Shown piece after piece: positions 28,001 to 38,852 of a DNA stretch of 64,000 bases. Within the stretch, counting starts at the first letter, position 1; every line of letters begins with the position of its first letter. The stretch lies in contig CH003416.1 in assembly GCA_000149265.1 (NCBI GenBank), positions 165,886 to 229,885 of the forward strand, read 5' to 3'. The DNA is from Ciona savignyi. Taxonomy: Eukaryota; Chordata; Ascidiacea; Phlebobranchia; Cionidae. Position numbers and translations under genes: made by a program. The notes below the pieces were generated by a model that was not told where the DNA came from, made no database searches, and worked only from the letters and a program-made list of their open reading frames with translations.

Positions 28001-31000
28001 TATTATCATCTTAATTGCTGCGTAATTTATGGTGAACTTCATTCCGAAAAATTGGCACTTAATGTTTGCTTTCTTTCCAGGTAATTTTATTGCATCACAT
28101 TTCCAATATCAGTACGTCCACATCCTTTCCACACAATCGTGCTGTGCTTTAAGGGTTAGTCAGTCAGTAATAGGCTAGGTTTGGTTGTGGTCCGAATTAA
28201 TGTTCGACGTATGAGACGCCTCGATTTGGTTTAATAACCAAGGTTTGACTAATACACAAAATCTCGATTTTTTTTAGTCGATAACTGACTTAGTCGAGAA
28301 CAGAACTTGGTTTATTAACCAAGGTTTGACTAATACACAAAGAGGATATAATACACATTAGTGTGAGGGTTTTGTCTGTCGTAGCAGTAAACTATGAAAT
28401 GGCCCGTGCAATCATTCGTAAATCGGTTGTGGCCCTTTGGCCAAAAAGGTTGAACACCCCTCATTTAGAGCCAAGTTTTCCAAGATTACCTGAATTAAAC
28501 AACTATTGTAAAATTCCTTGTTTGTTTTAAAGATTTTAGACTTATATGTCACTTTACAATATATGAATTATAAATTTGTGTGTAAATGCATTAGTGAATG
28601 GAGAATACTCAAAGCTGGAAACAAAACTGCAATGTAAGTCAAAGTTTATATTTTAGCAAAAGTATTTTTGCCAACAGCTACTTTACAAGTCTTGTTGGCA
28701 TGATAGTGACACACACCAAATTCCGATCTTTTACTGATACGAAATAATGCGGTTTTAAAGTAAACAAAGCAATGCAACTTTTACCATGCAACCTAATCTA
28801 GACGATTGCGATACAGGTGTGTATTATAATGCAATCAATAATCATATGTGACTTAAATTAAAATTGTTTATTATGAACAAAATAGTTGAGATAAATTGTA
28901 AACATAGGTAATTAACTGAAGCAGTATACATGTTGGTTTATTAATTTATCAGGTATCTGTGTAAAGTTCAATGACATTTAATATTAAATAACAAGTAGCC
29001 TCGAGCAAATACCCTCTTTTCTGGGAATATTACACAGTTCCCTCCAAGTTTTCCCAGAATATAACACAGTTAGGGACTAGGGTAAAGTTTTAAAATATTA
29101 CATAGATTTGGCCTAGTTTCTGATGAATATCACACATTTCCTGAAAAGTTTTAACGGAATATCATACAGTTAGGGCTAATTTCCCAAGAAATATCACAGA
29201 GTTAGGCCAAAGGCATTTTCTCGAAATAATGCACAGTTACAGCCAAGTTGTGTTGCACAGTTACAGCCAAGAGACAGATTTATGATGACATTGACATTTC
29301 GATCAACTTTTATTTTTGACAAAAATAATTGCAGCAGTTCTTTCCAAGTTAACTGCAATAATGCATTTAGATTTGCAGTTTAATTAACAAAGTGCGACTA
29401 GATGAAGCAGTAAAGTGACAGATTTATGATGCAGTGTGCCCTGAGAAACACTGAAGTCATTTTTGGCAACAGGTACACATCGGTAAAACGTATAAGATGA
29501 TCTTTAAACTTTAGCTTTCTTTTGTAAAACTTCATTTATATATAAAATTCCTAAAGCGGGTTTGGAACCCAAGCCTAGCGCTTTAGTGTGCCTACATTTC
29601 TTATAAGATTTTTCTGACAATTCAGCTTTTGAGCAAGTTACTCCATAAGTCTTGTACAATCCAGGTTCGACAGATGATATAACTTCAAAATCGGCACGTA
29701 AAAATGCATTGTATATTTGAGTGCCAAGCTCTTCTGTTGAAGATCCAGTTCTTCGACCCAATGAGCGGAGATTCGTTAAAATTTTTACCAAATCGGCTTG
29801 GTTTGCACACATGACATTGAATGTATCGTGCATCCAGTAACCAGTAAACTTGTTATGATCGCGTTTATTCACATCTTTTGGCTTTCCTGGCGGCATGCCT
29901 TTAACTATAATATCAGGGTTAAATTGCCCAAAAGCGATTGGAATATATACTCGTTTTTGGGGTATAGCATTTGCTTTACAGTGATAGTATATTTGTTCCA
30001 TGAAAGCAGAATCGATAGTTGCCGCTAAAACCACATCAGTAGATTCTGTAGCCTTTAGTAGCCCATGACGTAGTCCATTAAAATAACTGAAGAGTCCTGG
30101 AAAAGTGTACACTTTAATTTTGGGAAGTTTCTTGTATGTATTCAGTTAAAGTTTAAATTAGTTAATTTAAATAACTGTTTTTATGCTTCATTGGGAACAA
30201 TTGTACCATGTCCATATATCAAAAGGGAGACACGGCACCTTAAAATGTTATAAATATGTAAATTGTAAATTAGCACAAACAATTTTCATATTTTTGTTCA
30301 AATCAGTAAAATAATATATTATTTCCAGTCAGCTTACCTTCTACAGGGTAAACATGTATTGTTACGTCTGGCTGATTTTTTATTGTTTGCTCTAGCTCTT
30401 GAATTTTGATTTGAGCTTTATTAATTTCGTCTTTGGTTCTTCCAACAAACAGCACCAAGATAAGCTCGACGTTTTTATTGGGTTTGGATTTTGCGAAACT
30501 CTCAATTGAGGTCAATATTTGAGGCGATGTCTGTAAAACACAAATGGAAAATTGTTGTAATGGAAATTCTTCAGCCCACATACTATTGTGTTGGGCTAAA
30601 TCAATTCCCTAATGCAGCGTTTCTCAAACTGTGGGTCGGAATCTTGATGGGTCGTGAAAAGTTATAGAAAGCTCTGATTAACTATACTGGCTATTTCCTA
30701 TACAAAAATCAAGGAAAATTATCATAATTGGGACATCACACAATCTTGAATCGTGGCGTGATATTGCAGAGGTGTGTTCCTTTGCAACGATAGGATAACC
30801 TAGAAACCAACAACAACTATATATAAAGTTAAGTGGGTCGCCATAAATTGTGGTAATTAATAGTGGGTCCCAACTCAAAAAAGTTTGAGAACCACTGGTC
30901 TAATGTATATTCGTGACATGACAATGCTTTTAATTTTGGATTATTGCAAAGTTACTTTAAGTTTAACTCACAATTTTAGATGGTATAATAATCTTTAATT

Positions 31001-31945
31001 TTGCTTGAATATTCTTCTGAATATAGACCTGCTCAGCTTGCTCTATTGGTTGCAACGGGTGGACCAAATGCACCCGAAACATTCTTTCCACACCTTGTGC
31101 ACTGTTGTTGTAATGTTTTGGTTTTGCAATAATATCGAGTAAATAATCAGTGCCCCTTAGTGTGTCCCTTCTTAAGTAGCCATCATGTAGTTTAACCAGA
31201 GACCAAGATTGTCCTAACATTTCATTAGCATTAACGTATTCCAAAGCAACTTGGGTCACAGCTCTGAACTCTTCCATCCAGTGTCCATTTAACGAAATCT
31301 TTGGTTCTTCGTTTATGATGTCATAGACATGCTTCTCGTCAACTGCAGCCACCGAGTTATTTCGTACATACCCTTCGGTTTATATGCAGCCGGTATTTTG
31401 TTTGTATGTGGTTCAACATTGGTTGGCTCACACAGTACACAGTAATCATCAATGTTACAGTTGGGACAGTTTAACTCTTGCACAGCTTCAATAGATATTT
31501 GTATTTTGTCAAGTTTCACGGAGCTCCACAATTGGTTAAGTGCAATTCGACTGAAAATCCCCAGCATAACACCAGTCATAATCCGTGGTATGTTTACCCT
31601 ATTTTGTAGTCTCATGATCAGTAAAAGGCTGTCCACTTTACATTTGATAGTTTAAATTACACCATTGCTTAACTTTAATAAACTGAGAAAAATCCTAGCA
31701 ATAAAAAAATTAGCAGGATATACAGAAAACACACAATTTATAACAAAACGATAAAGAATTTAGTAATAAACTTTTGAAGCCAGTAAACTTGGAAGTTACA
31801 TATAATTAGTTAATATCACTATTTTTATTTAATTGGTCCCTTTCCTACTGTAAACTGGTATAAGAATTTTAAAACTGCGCTGGTACTCAACGGAAGCTTA
31901 CTGAATTGTAGTTCTCGTGCTTTAGACGCTAAGACGCTCACATTT

Positions 31946-31978
<33 letters not shown>

Positions 31979-34900
31979 TGGCTGTTCGTCGCGACGTTCT
32001 CCTGTATGTGCGGTACGTCGCGCTTACTTGTGGTAAGACTGAAAAGGAAAACGAACGAACCGTTTTTAACACTCCAGTGCAGTAAATGGTAAATGTTCAT
32101 CGTACCGCTTGGTTATTTTCCAATTAAAAAAATTATATAGTTTGACTTATGATATAAAGTACATCGTTATTTTTAAATAAGTCTTGACTAATTGTTATTT
32201 TAGCAATGAATTGAAAATGGGGCAACTTTTAAAAATATTTTATATTTGCTAAATTCAACAATATACATGATGTATTAATTGCTTACAATACAGCACATTG
32301 TCGTCCTGCGTAAATTAGGAAGTTGCGATCACCTAAATCCGCCAATTGTCTTAATTTAGCGACTACTACTGGTTGGTTCGGGCAGTTTTATAACCGTAAT
32401 GACTTTAAAATATCGGAAAATTCCAAAGGAAATATACGCAATTTTGACTAAACCACCATAAATATTTGAACATAATAGAACGAAACCCCGAAACCCACAC
32501 TAACATGGTCGCGGGAAGTTAATCGGCCCGTTGGTTATCGCTCCAATGTGTTAACTCAATTATCATGTATAAACAGTTTTGTGTACAGTTCTTATCATGG
32601 TGATAAAATCAAACAAATGTGAACAAAACAAACCTTGCTGTTCATGCGAGTATAAAAAAGTAAAAAAGAAAACAGTTCGACCTTTTGATTATCCCTTACC
32701 CACAGTAGGTTACCAAAACGGTTATGGAAATGTATACAAGGTTCTACTCATTTTAAAGAATTGACCCTTTTAATTAATTGGCGATTGTTAAAATTGTGTG
32801 TGTTTTTTCCCGGTGAAGTGGTTTTTAAATCAGCGTCACAATCGAAATAATAATTGCACGAAAAGATTTAATCCAAGCTGTGTACCGAATATTCAAATGA
32901 TGGCAGGTCAATTATTTTATAAGTCCTCTCTCACATAATTAATACATGTTTGCTAAACTTTCCCGCCCTTTGACAGTATTCTTATGTAAAGAAGTTAATC
33001 TTGCGCACGTTGGTCTAGACTCTAAACAATACGCTGTTTGCGTTCGTGGCAGACCGCTTGTTTGCATTCTATGAAACCGGTTTGAACAAGTTCATACCGT
33101 ATACAAAATTGTCTTGAATTGTTTGATTGTTTCCCAGCAAAAAAATAGATCTACGTGCGATATAGCGTTGTCGCGTGAATGACGCCGTTATACTACCGCC
33201 ATTGAACAAACCATAGACCGGTTCATTCAACTATATATGTTACGTTTGGTGACCTGAGGAACTACACAATTATTTTAAATAAAAAGCTAAAATGTTCCCA
33301 TTTACAATATACTTAAACATTTGTACATAGTATATAGTTACAGAACCAAATATTAATGCTAACATAACCTAAACTTCAATTATTTCCACCAGGTCACTGA
33401 GAAATTGGCCCATTTACACCAAGATGCTGAAAGAAATGAGAATTTATTACGGGAAACTCATAAAAAACAGGTTATAATAAAATTAAAAGCATTCTTTTAC
33501 TGGAACTTAGTTTACTATACAAAGCCACTTCTTAATCATTTTGACTTTGCTAAGACTTGGCTGGTGTTTTACTTTAAATCTTTGTAGTGAACTCTCTTTC
33601 TCTCTTTGGTTTGGCAGCCCAGTCTGTAGGAACATCCACAAGCCGCCAAAAGATTGTTGAATTGAAACCAGCTGTTGCTGTCAGTGTTGTCGTAAATGTC
33701 ACTTAACCCAGTGAATAAGTAAATTCAATTCAATTTAAAATGCTACAATATCACTAAAGCTTGATGGCTTATTTAAAACTGGTCGCTAGCTAGTCAGTCG
33801 CGTCCTTGGGCAAGGCACTTAACGGACATTGCCTAAACCCAGTGGATTAATGGGTTCTACTAAATAAAGGGAAATAGATCAACAGACTGCAATAGCTTCG
33901 GTAACCCGACGGTGGGCGCTAGGTGATCTGGTTAACCCTGGATTTTTCCATTTACGGGGATAAACATATATATCCTATGTTAATTAACCGGTGGGCATGA
34001 GGTAATGATGATTGCAAACACCCTCTTCTTTTCATCTAGATTGTATAATGTGGTTATTGGTATACATATTATAATCTGCATTTAGGTTTTAGAATTGGTT
34101 GAAAGTCAGAGAAAAGAACTACATGCCCAGAGTGAGAGGTATGAAGAAGAACTGCAAAAAAGAGTTGCCATGATGAAGAAAGCCCTTGCAGAAAATGAAA
34201 TCGCACAAAATCTAAAGTGAGCAGCTTTTATGTTCCCCTGGGTAAACCTAGGTATTTTTAAAAATCTTAAAGGTACACCAAATTTGACCATCTGTCCAGT
34301 CACCAATCTCAGTTTGGCTTAAAGCACTTTTGAATTGGTTTTAAGAAGTTGGGTCTGTCATCTGTAATTACTGGCATTAAAACTGAGTGTTTAGAAATAA
34401 TGCAGGCCTTTGAATGAGCAGTTCAGGTTTCTACTACTGTCTATAAAAACAATAATATTTGCAGGTTACAAGAAAAAATGGAACTTATCCGAAAACAAAT
34501 GTTTGGGAAGATGCAGAATATGCTCCAGGCACATTACAATGAAACAATCGAGGTCGCAATGAAAATTATTTAAAGCACCCTTCAAACTTGTACAATTCGT
34601 TGTTATATTATTTGCTAGTTTTCCATACAAGTTTGTTTAGGCCTACAATATATTAACAATTTATTCTATAAATTATTTTACCCAAATAATATTTTTTTAT
34701 TTTGTAAGAATGTTTATAAAAAAAAGTAAAATATCTCTAACAAATGAACTTATAATAAATATCTCTAATAGATTACCTTAGTTATAATAACAGTTTTGAC
34801 CCAACTGCTATTACAGGTAGTTGGTGATGTCCCCTTTCACCCGCATGTTGGTGTTAAAACTTCCAATGACGATGCACAAAGAAATAATCAGCTGGTGGGA

Positions 34901-37900
34901 TTCTGTGTGATGCTGTATTTAAAATTATTTTAATAGTTTTATTTACATTGTATAGTTTGGTAATGCGGTTATTTCATTAATTTTAGGCTTTAAAAGTTAC
35001 CTGTAATGTTTCAGTTCTTTATACTATATGAGGCATCAGTTGATTTGCATTTTTATTTCAAATAACATTGGATGGTGTATTTGGGCAATTTTCCTTAATA
35101 ATTCTTTTCCAGGTTCCTCACACTATGGCGTTAGAATCTATTATGACATCACAGCCTCACCAAACTAATAATCAAAGGTAAGGTATGAATGGATTTAGGA
35201 TTTTTAGTGTCAAATTTTGTTTAAAGGTATACATAACAAAATTAAGAGATATTTAATTGACCAAAAAACATGTTGTCGCTAACAAACTGTTCTATAAATG
35301 CGTAAATCAGGCGAAAAGACTGTTTTTCTCTGTAAATTATAAATTATGTTTTATTTGCTAATATCAGCTTGTATACAATAAAAAAGTAATTATATTTGAA
35401 TTCAAAATAAACTTTAAATGTTTCAATTCAGCGCATTCAACCAAGTGAGCCAGTGCGGACCATCTTCTAGCAACAGACATAGTAATCAAGCTATTAACCA
35501 ACAATCATCTGACAACCTGTTCAATCCTGGTATAGTTTTTTTTTCAATGCCAACTGTATGTTTTATGTTACTATTTTAAAGAAACCTTAAAAGTCTTGCC
35601 ATGTACTGGCATTGTGCTAAATATCCGTTTATAATTACTTTGCAGTAAAACAAGTTTCGTTAGAAATAACCGAAGAGCCTTTGACCAACCTTTCACTTCT
35701 CAGCGAAATTAGGTAAGGTTGTGATGCTTAAATGACTGGTATATTTGTTGTACTTGTATTCTTACATGTGTTAGTACAATGTTTGGGTAGTGTTATTGGA
35801 TATTGTATATTGTACAATGGCATAGTTTTTGCACCAAATTGACCAAATATTTCTCAGTTTACGTCAGTAAATATTTTAACCTTGTTTTGGCAGCTCCCAA
35901 ATTGGAAGACTAATTTTATTTGTTTGTCTGATAAAAAGGAATAAAAGATTTCCTCTGAATTTAAGTAAAATACAAAACCCTTAAACTAATATACCCATCA
36001 AAAAGCAGCACCACAGCAAGTTACCGCAGCAACCCACCACTACCACCCACCTTCCCCAACCATCTTCAACAACCATCTAAAACCCTTCCAACCACAATCT
36101 CTCATGCTATGGTTCAACCAACTAGCATGCAAAACCAGTCCAAGTGAGTGCAGCAATTATAGTTTAGCAAATTGGTGAGTTGTTGTTAACCGTCGATGAA
36201 CTAAATAGCTCTTCATGGCTTGTAACTAATTAACTAATCGTGGCCAGTTTTTTCTGCTGCAGAAAAAATGCATTACGCATGGCGAAGCAAGTTTTTTTAT
36301 GTGGAGACATTCTTTTCTGCTTGACATCACATCTGGAATGCAATGTTATAATAGCCACTCATCCAACCATGAACCACCTATATCTTTTAGTTGCACAATG
36401 GAAACGACAAAGCATGAGAACTCAATTAAAATTGATGACATTGTGCGGCAAAAACAACTTCATCATTACGTTCAAATGGTAATATCCTGGGTTTTACTTA
36501 ATAATAAAAAGGATTTATATACTTTTTTACCATTTGTAAAGATAACATGCATTTTGACACTTATATTTTCTGTCACAAACTAAGCTCTGTTGAGTTATCT
36601 CTTAATCAAGTAATATTTGGTGTGTAAGTACTTAATTAATATACCATGTAAATATTATTGCATAATTACTTAGGAGTACTATTCGTTAATCTAAGTGCTT
36701 TGACACAATCAATTGAGATAACCTTATCTGCACATAAACGTTTTTGCAAATTTTTATTTATTTTGATTCTTACTTTGCAGTTATTGCAACGACCTCCTGG
36801 TGACCCTGTTACCCCAAATGATTTCGTAACACACTATAAGGAAGATAACAAAGAAAATGGTGCAACAGAACAACCAATGTTTGGTCAACCTGATTTTATT
36901 TATAAAACCACCGGAAAACAAAGTAATTATCAAATCAAACAAGAATCGTGTGACTTTTAAAACATTTATTTATTTTCGCAACACTATAAATGTTTTAAAA
37001 AATACGATAAGTTTTACTTCTTTTAAAACCGGCATCCCGTTTAGTGTGGGTCACACAGCACTGATACATTTCTTCTAGGCCCAACTGCAATAATTTGATT
37101 TTATAATTTAGTTTTGTGCCACAAATTTATTTAGCCCACTGGTTTAATGATATAAAAACTCTTTATTTTGTCAGCATCACCTGATCTGGTACCTGTCAAG
37201 CAGAACAAAATGCACCCAGTGACAACAGGAGCTATAACTTGTGTGCCACCCAGGTAAGCATATGGGATTGTGATTGGCTAATTTTCACTTAAAACAAAGC
37301 CGCTAACTTTTTTATAATAATGAAGGAATTTAGTGAATGAAAATATTAATAATGTTTTAACTATATAACTACTAATTACTATATTAATGTATATATTTAA
37401 AAAATCATAATTGTATATCAAATTTTGGAAAATTCAATCATTGTTTCATGCTACACCATTAGACATAACTACCCTTCAGGCTTCAGCATTAATTAATTTC
37501 CAATTACCAGTTTTTCTACAACCAACACAAAATCAACCACCCGTGCTAAACCTGTCGTTCGATTTGCACCAACTGATCAAAAAACAACACAAGCTGTTAC
37601 AATGGCAACTCCACTTCCCCAACTTAACACTCAGTCGCAGTCGATGTTTAGTCCTGCTCAGGTAATGTCATGATATTCTGTTATTTATATTCAATTAGAT
37701 AACCACTTAGCTGTTAGATCAACCAACAAACTTTATCATGGATATATCTTAAACTAGAGTTGTAACATTCATACATAAACTTACTAATAAATGTAACCTG
37801 TGGCTATGTGATAATATCTATAACAATTACCATTTAACGTCCATGTATTGTAATTGTTATAGGTAATGTAAGATGAATGTTTGCTCAAAAATAAAACAAC

Positions 37901-38852
37901 TTGGCACAATACAAACATTTTGATAACTTCGTGTGTTGAAACACAGATGGAAGACTGCTCTTTATTTATTTGCGATGCATGTTGCTGTGAAGTGTTTTTT
38001 TTTATTGAAATAAAATGACCTTTCGAAAAGCCGCAATAAAGAAAGTAATATCTAGACTATCTTTACTAATTTAATCATGGTAGTTTAAAGTTTAATCGGT
38101 TTTTAAAACTTTTTTAAAGTTTAAAAAAAAATGGTTTAATTCCGGTCATGTGCTTAGGCATGTTGAGTTGAACAGACACAAGTATGTAAAGTATGGTCTT
38201 TAACATAGGAAATTCACAATCACAATAATAACTCTTGTAACTATCTTGCATATGGCAGAAACTCCTGGTGAGGCAGAGTTATAATATTCCTACATGTTCC
38301 CAGCCCCCCCCCCCCCCCCCCATATATCCCAATAATTACAATTCCTCCCTCAGATGAGTGAAATTACGCAGTTGCTTGGACTGTACTCCTCCGCAACAAC
38401 ACCGACCGGGGAAACAAAAGTTGCCGCTGACAATCTCCTCCGGTATTTAAAGGGAGCTAATGCACCATTTGATGATAAGGTTTCTATGTTTTGTGTACCT
38501 AAGTATGCATATATTAAACAGTAAATCGATATTTTTGTTTTGTGATTTCAAAAGCACTGAAATGCAACATTACCACAAAATTACTGATTCATTCTTATAT
38601 GGATTTTAATTCAAATAAACTCCAATACATTTCTACAGGCATCATTTCAGCCATCAATAGCCTCCAGCCCTTTAAAACAACCAACTGAAAAAGTTGTAAG
38701 TACAGAATTTATCTTTCTAAAAATGTAATAAACCAACGGAAGCTTATCAAGTTTTAATTTTGCAGCATGGAGATTCAAGTTTTCTCAACTCTTCAGCGAC
38801 ATCTGTCGGGAAAAGACGACTCAATTCAAAATCTTTCCCTGCATGGCGTTGA
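4004..38852 (+). CDS. CNTROB: Centrobin ortholog (centriolar coiled-coil protein), 26 exons
   Basis: Vertebrate centrobin is a daughter-centriole coiled-coil protein needed for centriole duplication and elongation. Exons (+): 4004-4113, 6001-6811, 6984-7143, 7413-7512, 7807-7998, 8738-8861, 9890-10006, 11439-11552, 13239-13376, 15038-15133, 26474-26683, 33393-33470, 34086-34216, 34465-34552, 34817-34894, 35113-35177, 35432-35529, 35646-35712, 36009-36143, 36391-36478, 36781-36922, 37175-37253, 37511-37661, 38354-38479, 38639-38695, 38766-38852. The sum is 3,642 nt, or 1,213 aa; human centrobin is about 900 aa. Recognition rests on collinear family signatures: HLQTMLN (exon 3), TDTATLLR (exon 4), RQHCEKQIQ, ELAVAHSVDKKKDLMIEQLD and KTLAKVVEGW (exons 6-7), a long charged coiled coil (exons 6-14), MLQAHYNE (exon 14), QLLGLYSS..DNLLRYLK (exon 24) and a terminal W-R. 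The 811-nt exon 2 is Ser/Lys-rich and less conserved. The exon 19-20 borders are the weakest. Three antisense genes sit in introns 10 and 11. Confidence 0.9.
4227..4480. mobile_element. MITE with 18-bp perfect TIRs and nonamer arrays (copy 1)
   Basis: The ends are perfect 18-bp inverted repeats: cctctaaatactacagga on the left and its reverse complement on the right. Inside the left end is an array of about nine gcgcttgga/gcgcttaaa nonamers (4242-4321); the right end carries only two in inverted orientation. The core (agttctggggttgagattag type) is shared with the next copy. It lies in CNTROB intron 1. No transposase is seen, and no clear target-site duplication. Confidence 0.7.
4731..4974. mobile_element. 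MITE with nonamer arrays (copy 2)
   Basis: Second copy of the 4227-4480 element in the same orientation, with the same core, a longer mixed nonamer array at the left end and slightly decayed terminal inverted repeats (cctctaaatact / agtatttagag). A third, core-only fragment is at 5283-5352. Confidence 0.65.
5025..5096 (+). tRNA. tRNA-Asp-like sequence with GTT anticodon (likely pseudogene)
   Basis: 72 nt with the layout of eukaryotic tRNA-Asp: acceptor strand tcctcgt, box A-like ttagtatagtggtaag, box B ggttcgattcc, 3' strand acgggaa, discriminator g. It is followed within three bases by a run of seven T, a Pol III terminator. Positions 34-36 (5058-5060) read GTT where tRNA-Asp has GTC, so the decoding would be Asn. 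I see mismatches in the acceptor stem (c-a), anticodon stem (g-g) and T stem, which favour a pseudogene or a SINE-related copy. Confidence 0.55.
5283..5352. mobile_element. Core fragment of the same MITE family
   Basis: Shares the strings ggttgagattagtgttt and gggttaaaatta with the cores at 4380-4430 and 4860-4915, but has neither terminal repeat. Confidence 0.45.
12775..12986. other. Assembly gap (212 N)
   Basis: Run of 212 N in CNTROB intron 8. The flanking exons 11439-11552 and 13239-13376 join in phase 0, so no coding loss is required, but an exon inside the gap cannot be excluded. Confidence 0.99.
14880..15010 (+). repeat. Dispersed copy of the terminal unit of the 45.6-48.7 kb repeat
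   Basis: Starts with aagggaattccctgaaa and continues with gaaaaactaaatcgggctgt, atttagcttcatttcactac and agcgcttg. The same strings occur at 47003-47055 and, more diverged, at 48455-48560. It lies immediately upstream of CNTROB exon 10, whose acceptor is at 15037. Confidence 0.6.
15892..20636 (-). CDS. LRR single-pass membrane protein with two LRR arrays (nested in CNTROB intron 10)
   Basis: Exons (- strand order): 20636-20550, 19134-17986, 17671-17585, 17098-16913, 16788-16175, 16039-15892. All phases agree; 757 codons including stop. Signal peptide at residues 1-20, then a Cys-rich LRR N-cap (CPQNCQCSS..VC). About seven LRRs (42-225) end in an LRR C-cap (WVCSC..NCQDDNMCVICN). After a linker come about seven more LRRs and a second C-cap (MWMCDC..CVRC) to about residue 585. 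A Thr/Ser-rich stalk follows, then one membrane span at 682-706 (IVIPVAVLLLLVILGAFLYI) and a 50-residue tail ending in DVTLTD. No TIR, kinase or Ig domain is seen. The architecture suits a cell-surface recognition or adhesion protein (immune-type or neuronal LRR receptor); the ligand is unknown. The first array is in one exon, the second is split by phase-0 introns. I do not recognise a named ortholog. Confidence 0.85.
21705..25436 (-). CDS. LRR single-pass membrane protein, single array (nested in CNTROB intron 10)
   Basis: Exons (- strand order): 25436-25169, 24957-24859, 24116-23921, 23714-23597, 22259-21705; phases 1,1,2,0; 411 aa plus stop. Signal peptide at 1-21 (MCKKLGLLIFSIILYARCHC). 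The LRR N-cap is Cys-rich (CPSECVAAVRPCDCYTDGF). About five LRRs follow with typical LxxNxI cores (LSFNKI, ITNNLI, MENNLI, LMGNRL). The LRR C-cap is split over two exons (NPWSCSC..C..CITC). Then come an Asn/Thr-rich stalk with several N-x-S/T sites, one membrane span at about 349-373 (IVLLIVGTTVMFFIIVIIIA), and a basic tail (SRNRKPKTKTR). It shares domain order and the strand-antisense nested position with the gene at 15892-20636, so the two look like diverged tandem paralogs. A SINE sits in its second intron. Function is probably extracellular ligand binding; no signalling motif is visible. Confidence 0.85.
24508..24816 (-). mobile_element. tRNA-derived SINE, full-length copy
   Basis: Read on the minus strand it starts with a tRNA-like head (box A-like tggtctagcggttaagtgc, degenerate box B ggttgcaggtgcgaaac). 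It continues through a body with tccttgggcaaggcac and ggattaatgggttcta, and ends in a TATCC pentamer tail (24508-24532). It lies in the second intron of the 411-aa LRR gene, in the same orientation as that gene. Confidence 0.8.
27000..28480. other. CNTROB intron 11 segment with transposon-like relics
   Basis: No intact gene seen. 28420-28465 reads ggccctttggccaaaaaggt then tgaacacccct, which resembles the terminal region of hAT-type MITEs. The preceding kilobase has broken open frames and a near-repeat, ccaaggtttgactaatacac, at 28231-28257 and 28317-28340. I could not find a matching left terminus, so the extent is uncertain. Confidence 0.3.
29504..31636 (-). CDS. CHPF: Chondroitin-polymerizing-factor-like protein, C-terminal half only
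   Basis: CHPF/CHPF2 partner chondroitin synthases in the Golgi. Exons (-): 31636-30972 (with a 29-nt interruption, 31366-31338), 30530-30338, 30096-29504. With the 29 nt removed the frame closes at 473 aa plus stop; vertebrate CHPF is about 775 aa. The match covers the GalNAc-transferase-like half: ALEYVNA, LHDGYLRRDTLRGTDYLLD, then the transferase domain ending SSVEPGLYKTYGVTCS, LSEKSYKKCR and GLGSKPALG, aligning with CHPF EPALL..CS..LSE..Y..C..GLGS. The region corresponding to the DxD motif reads TID (about 303-305), and the GWGxED-type motif of active relatives is replaced by RTGSSTEEL (about 391-399). The N-terminal transferase-like half is missing; instead there is a short hydrophobic segment (IMTGVMLGIFSRIAL) that could act as a signal anchor. 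The start may instead be Met at 31615, or upstream exons may be undetected. CHPF versus CHPF2 cannot be decided. Confidence 0.75.
30615..30897. mobile_element. hAT-type MITE
   Basis: The termini cagcgtttctcaaac and gtttgagaaccactg are imperfect inverted repeats typical of hAT elements. Flanks ccctaatg/gtctaatg look like a decayed 8-bp target duplication. It shares most of its length with 42194-42501. It lies between the first and second exons of the CHPF-like gene. Confidence 0.75.
31951..31979. repeat. (TG)n microsatellite
   Basis: Uninterrupted TG dinucleotide run of about 14 units preceded by a short AT run, in CNTROB intron 11 upstream of the nested CHPF-like gene. Confidence 0.95.
33778..33979 (+). 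mobile_element. tRNA-derived SINE, truncated at the tRNA head
   Basis: Body and tail of the same SINE as at 24508 (gtccttgggcaaggcactta, ggattaatgggttctact, ggggataaacat, tatcctatg), starting just after the tRNA-like head. It lies in CNTROB intron 12. Confidence 0.7.
38303..38322. repeat. Poly-C tract
   Basis: Run of about 18 C just upstream of CNTROB exon 24. It is C-rich but separated from the acceptor (cctccctcag) by about 30 bases. Confidence 0.9.

Noticed and set aside
36240..36482. Longer forward frame over CNTROB exon 20, and an earlier acceptor at 36259
   Set aside because: From the acceptor at 36259 the phase required by exon 19 meets a stop; the acceptor at 36390 (tatcttttag) keeps the frame, though cDNA could show otherwise.
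36857..36960. CNTROB reading through exon 21 to a stop near 36960
   Set aside because: A donor at 36922 joins exon 22 in phase and the downstream exons carry the conserved C-terminal centrobin motif; an isoform ending here remains possible.
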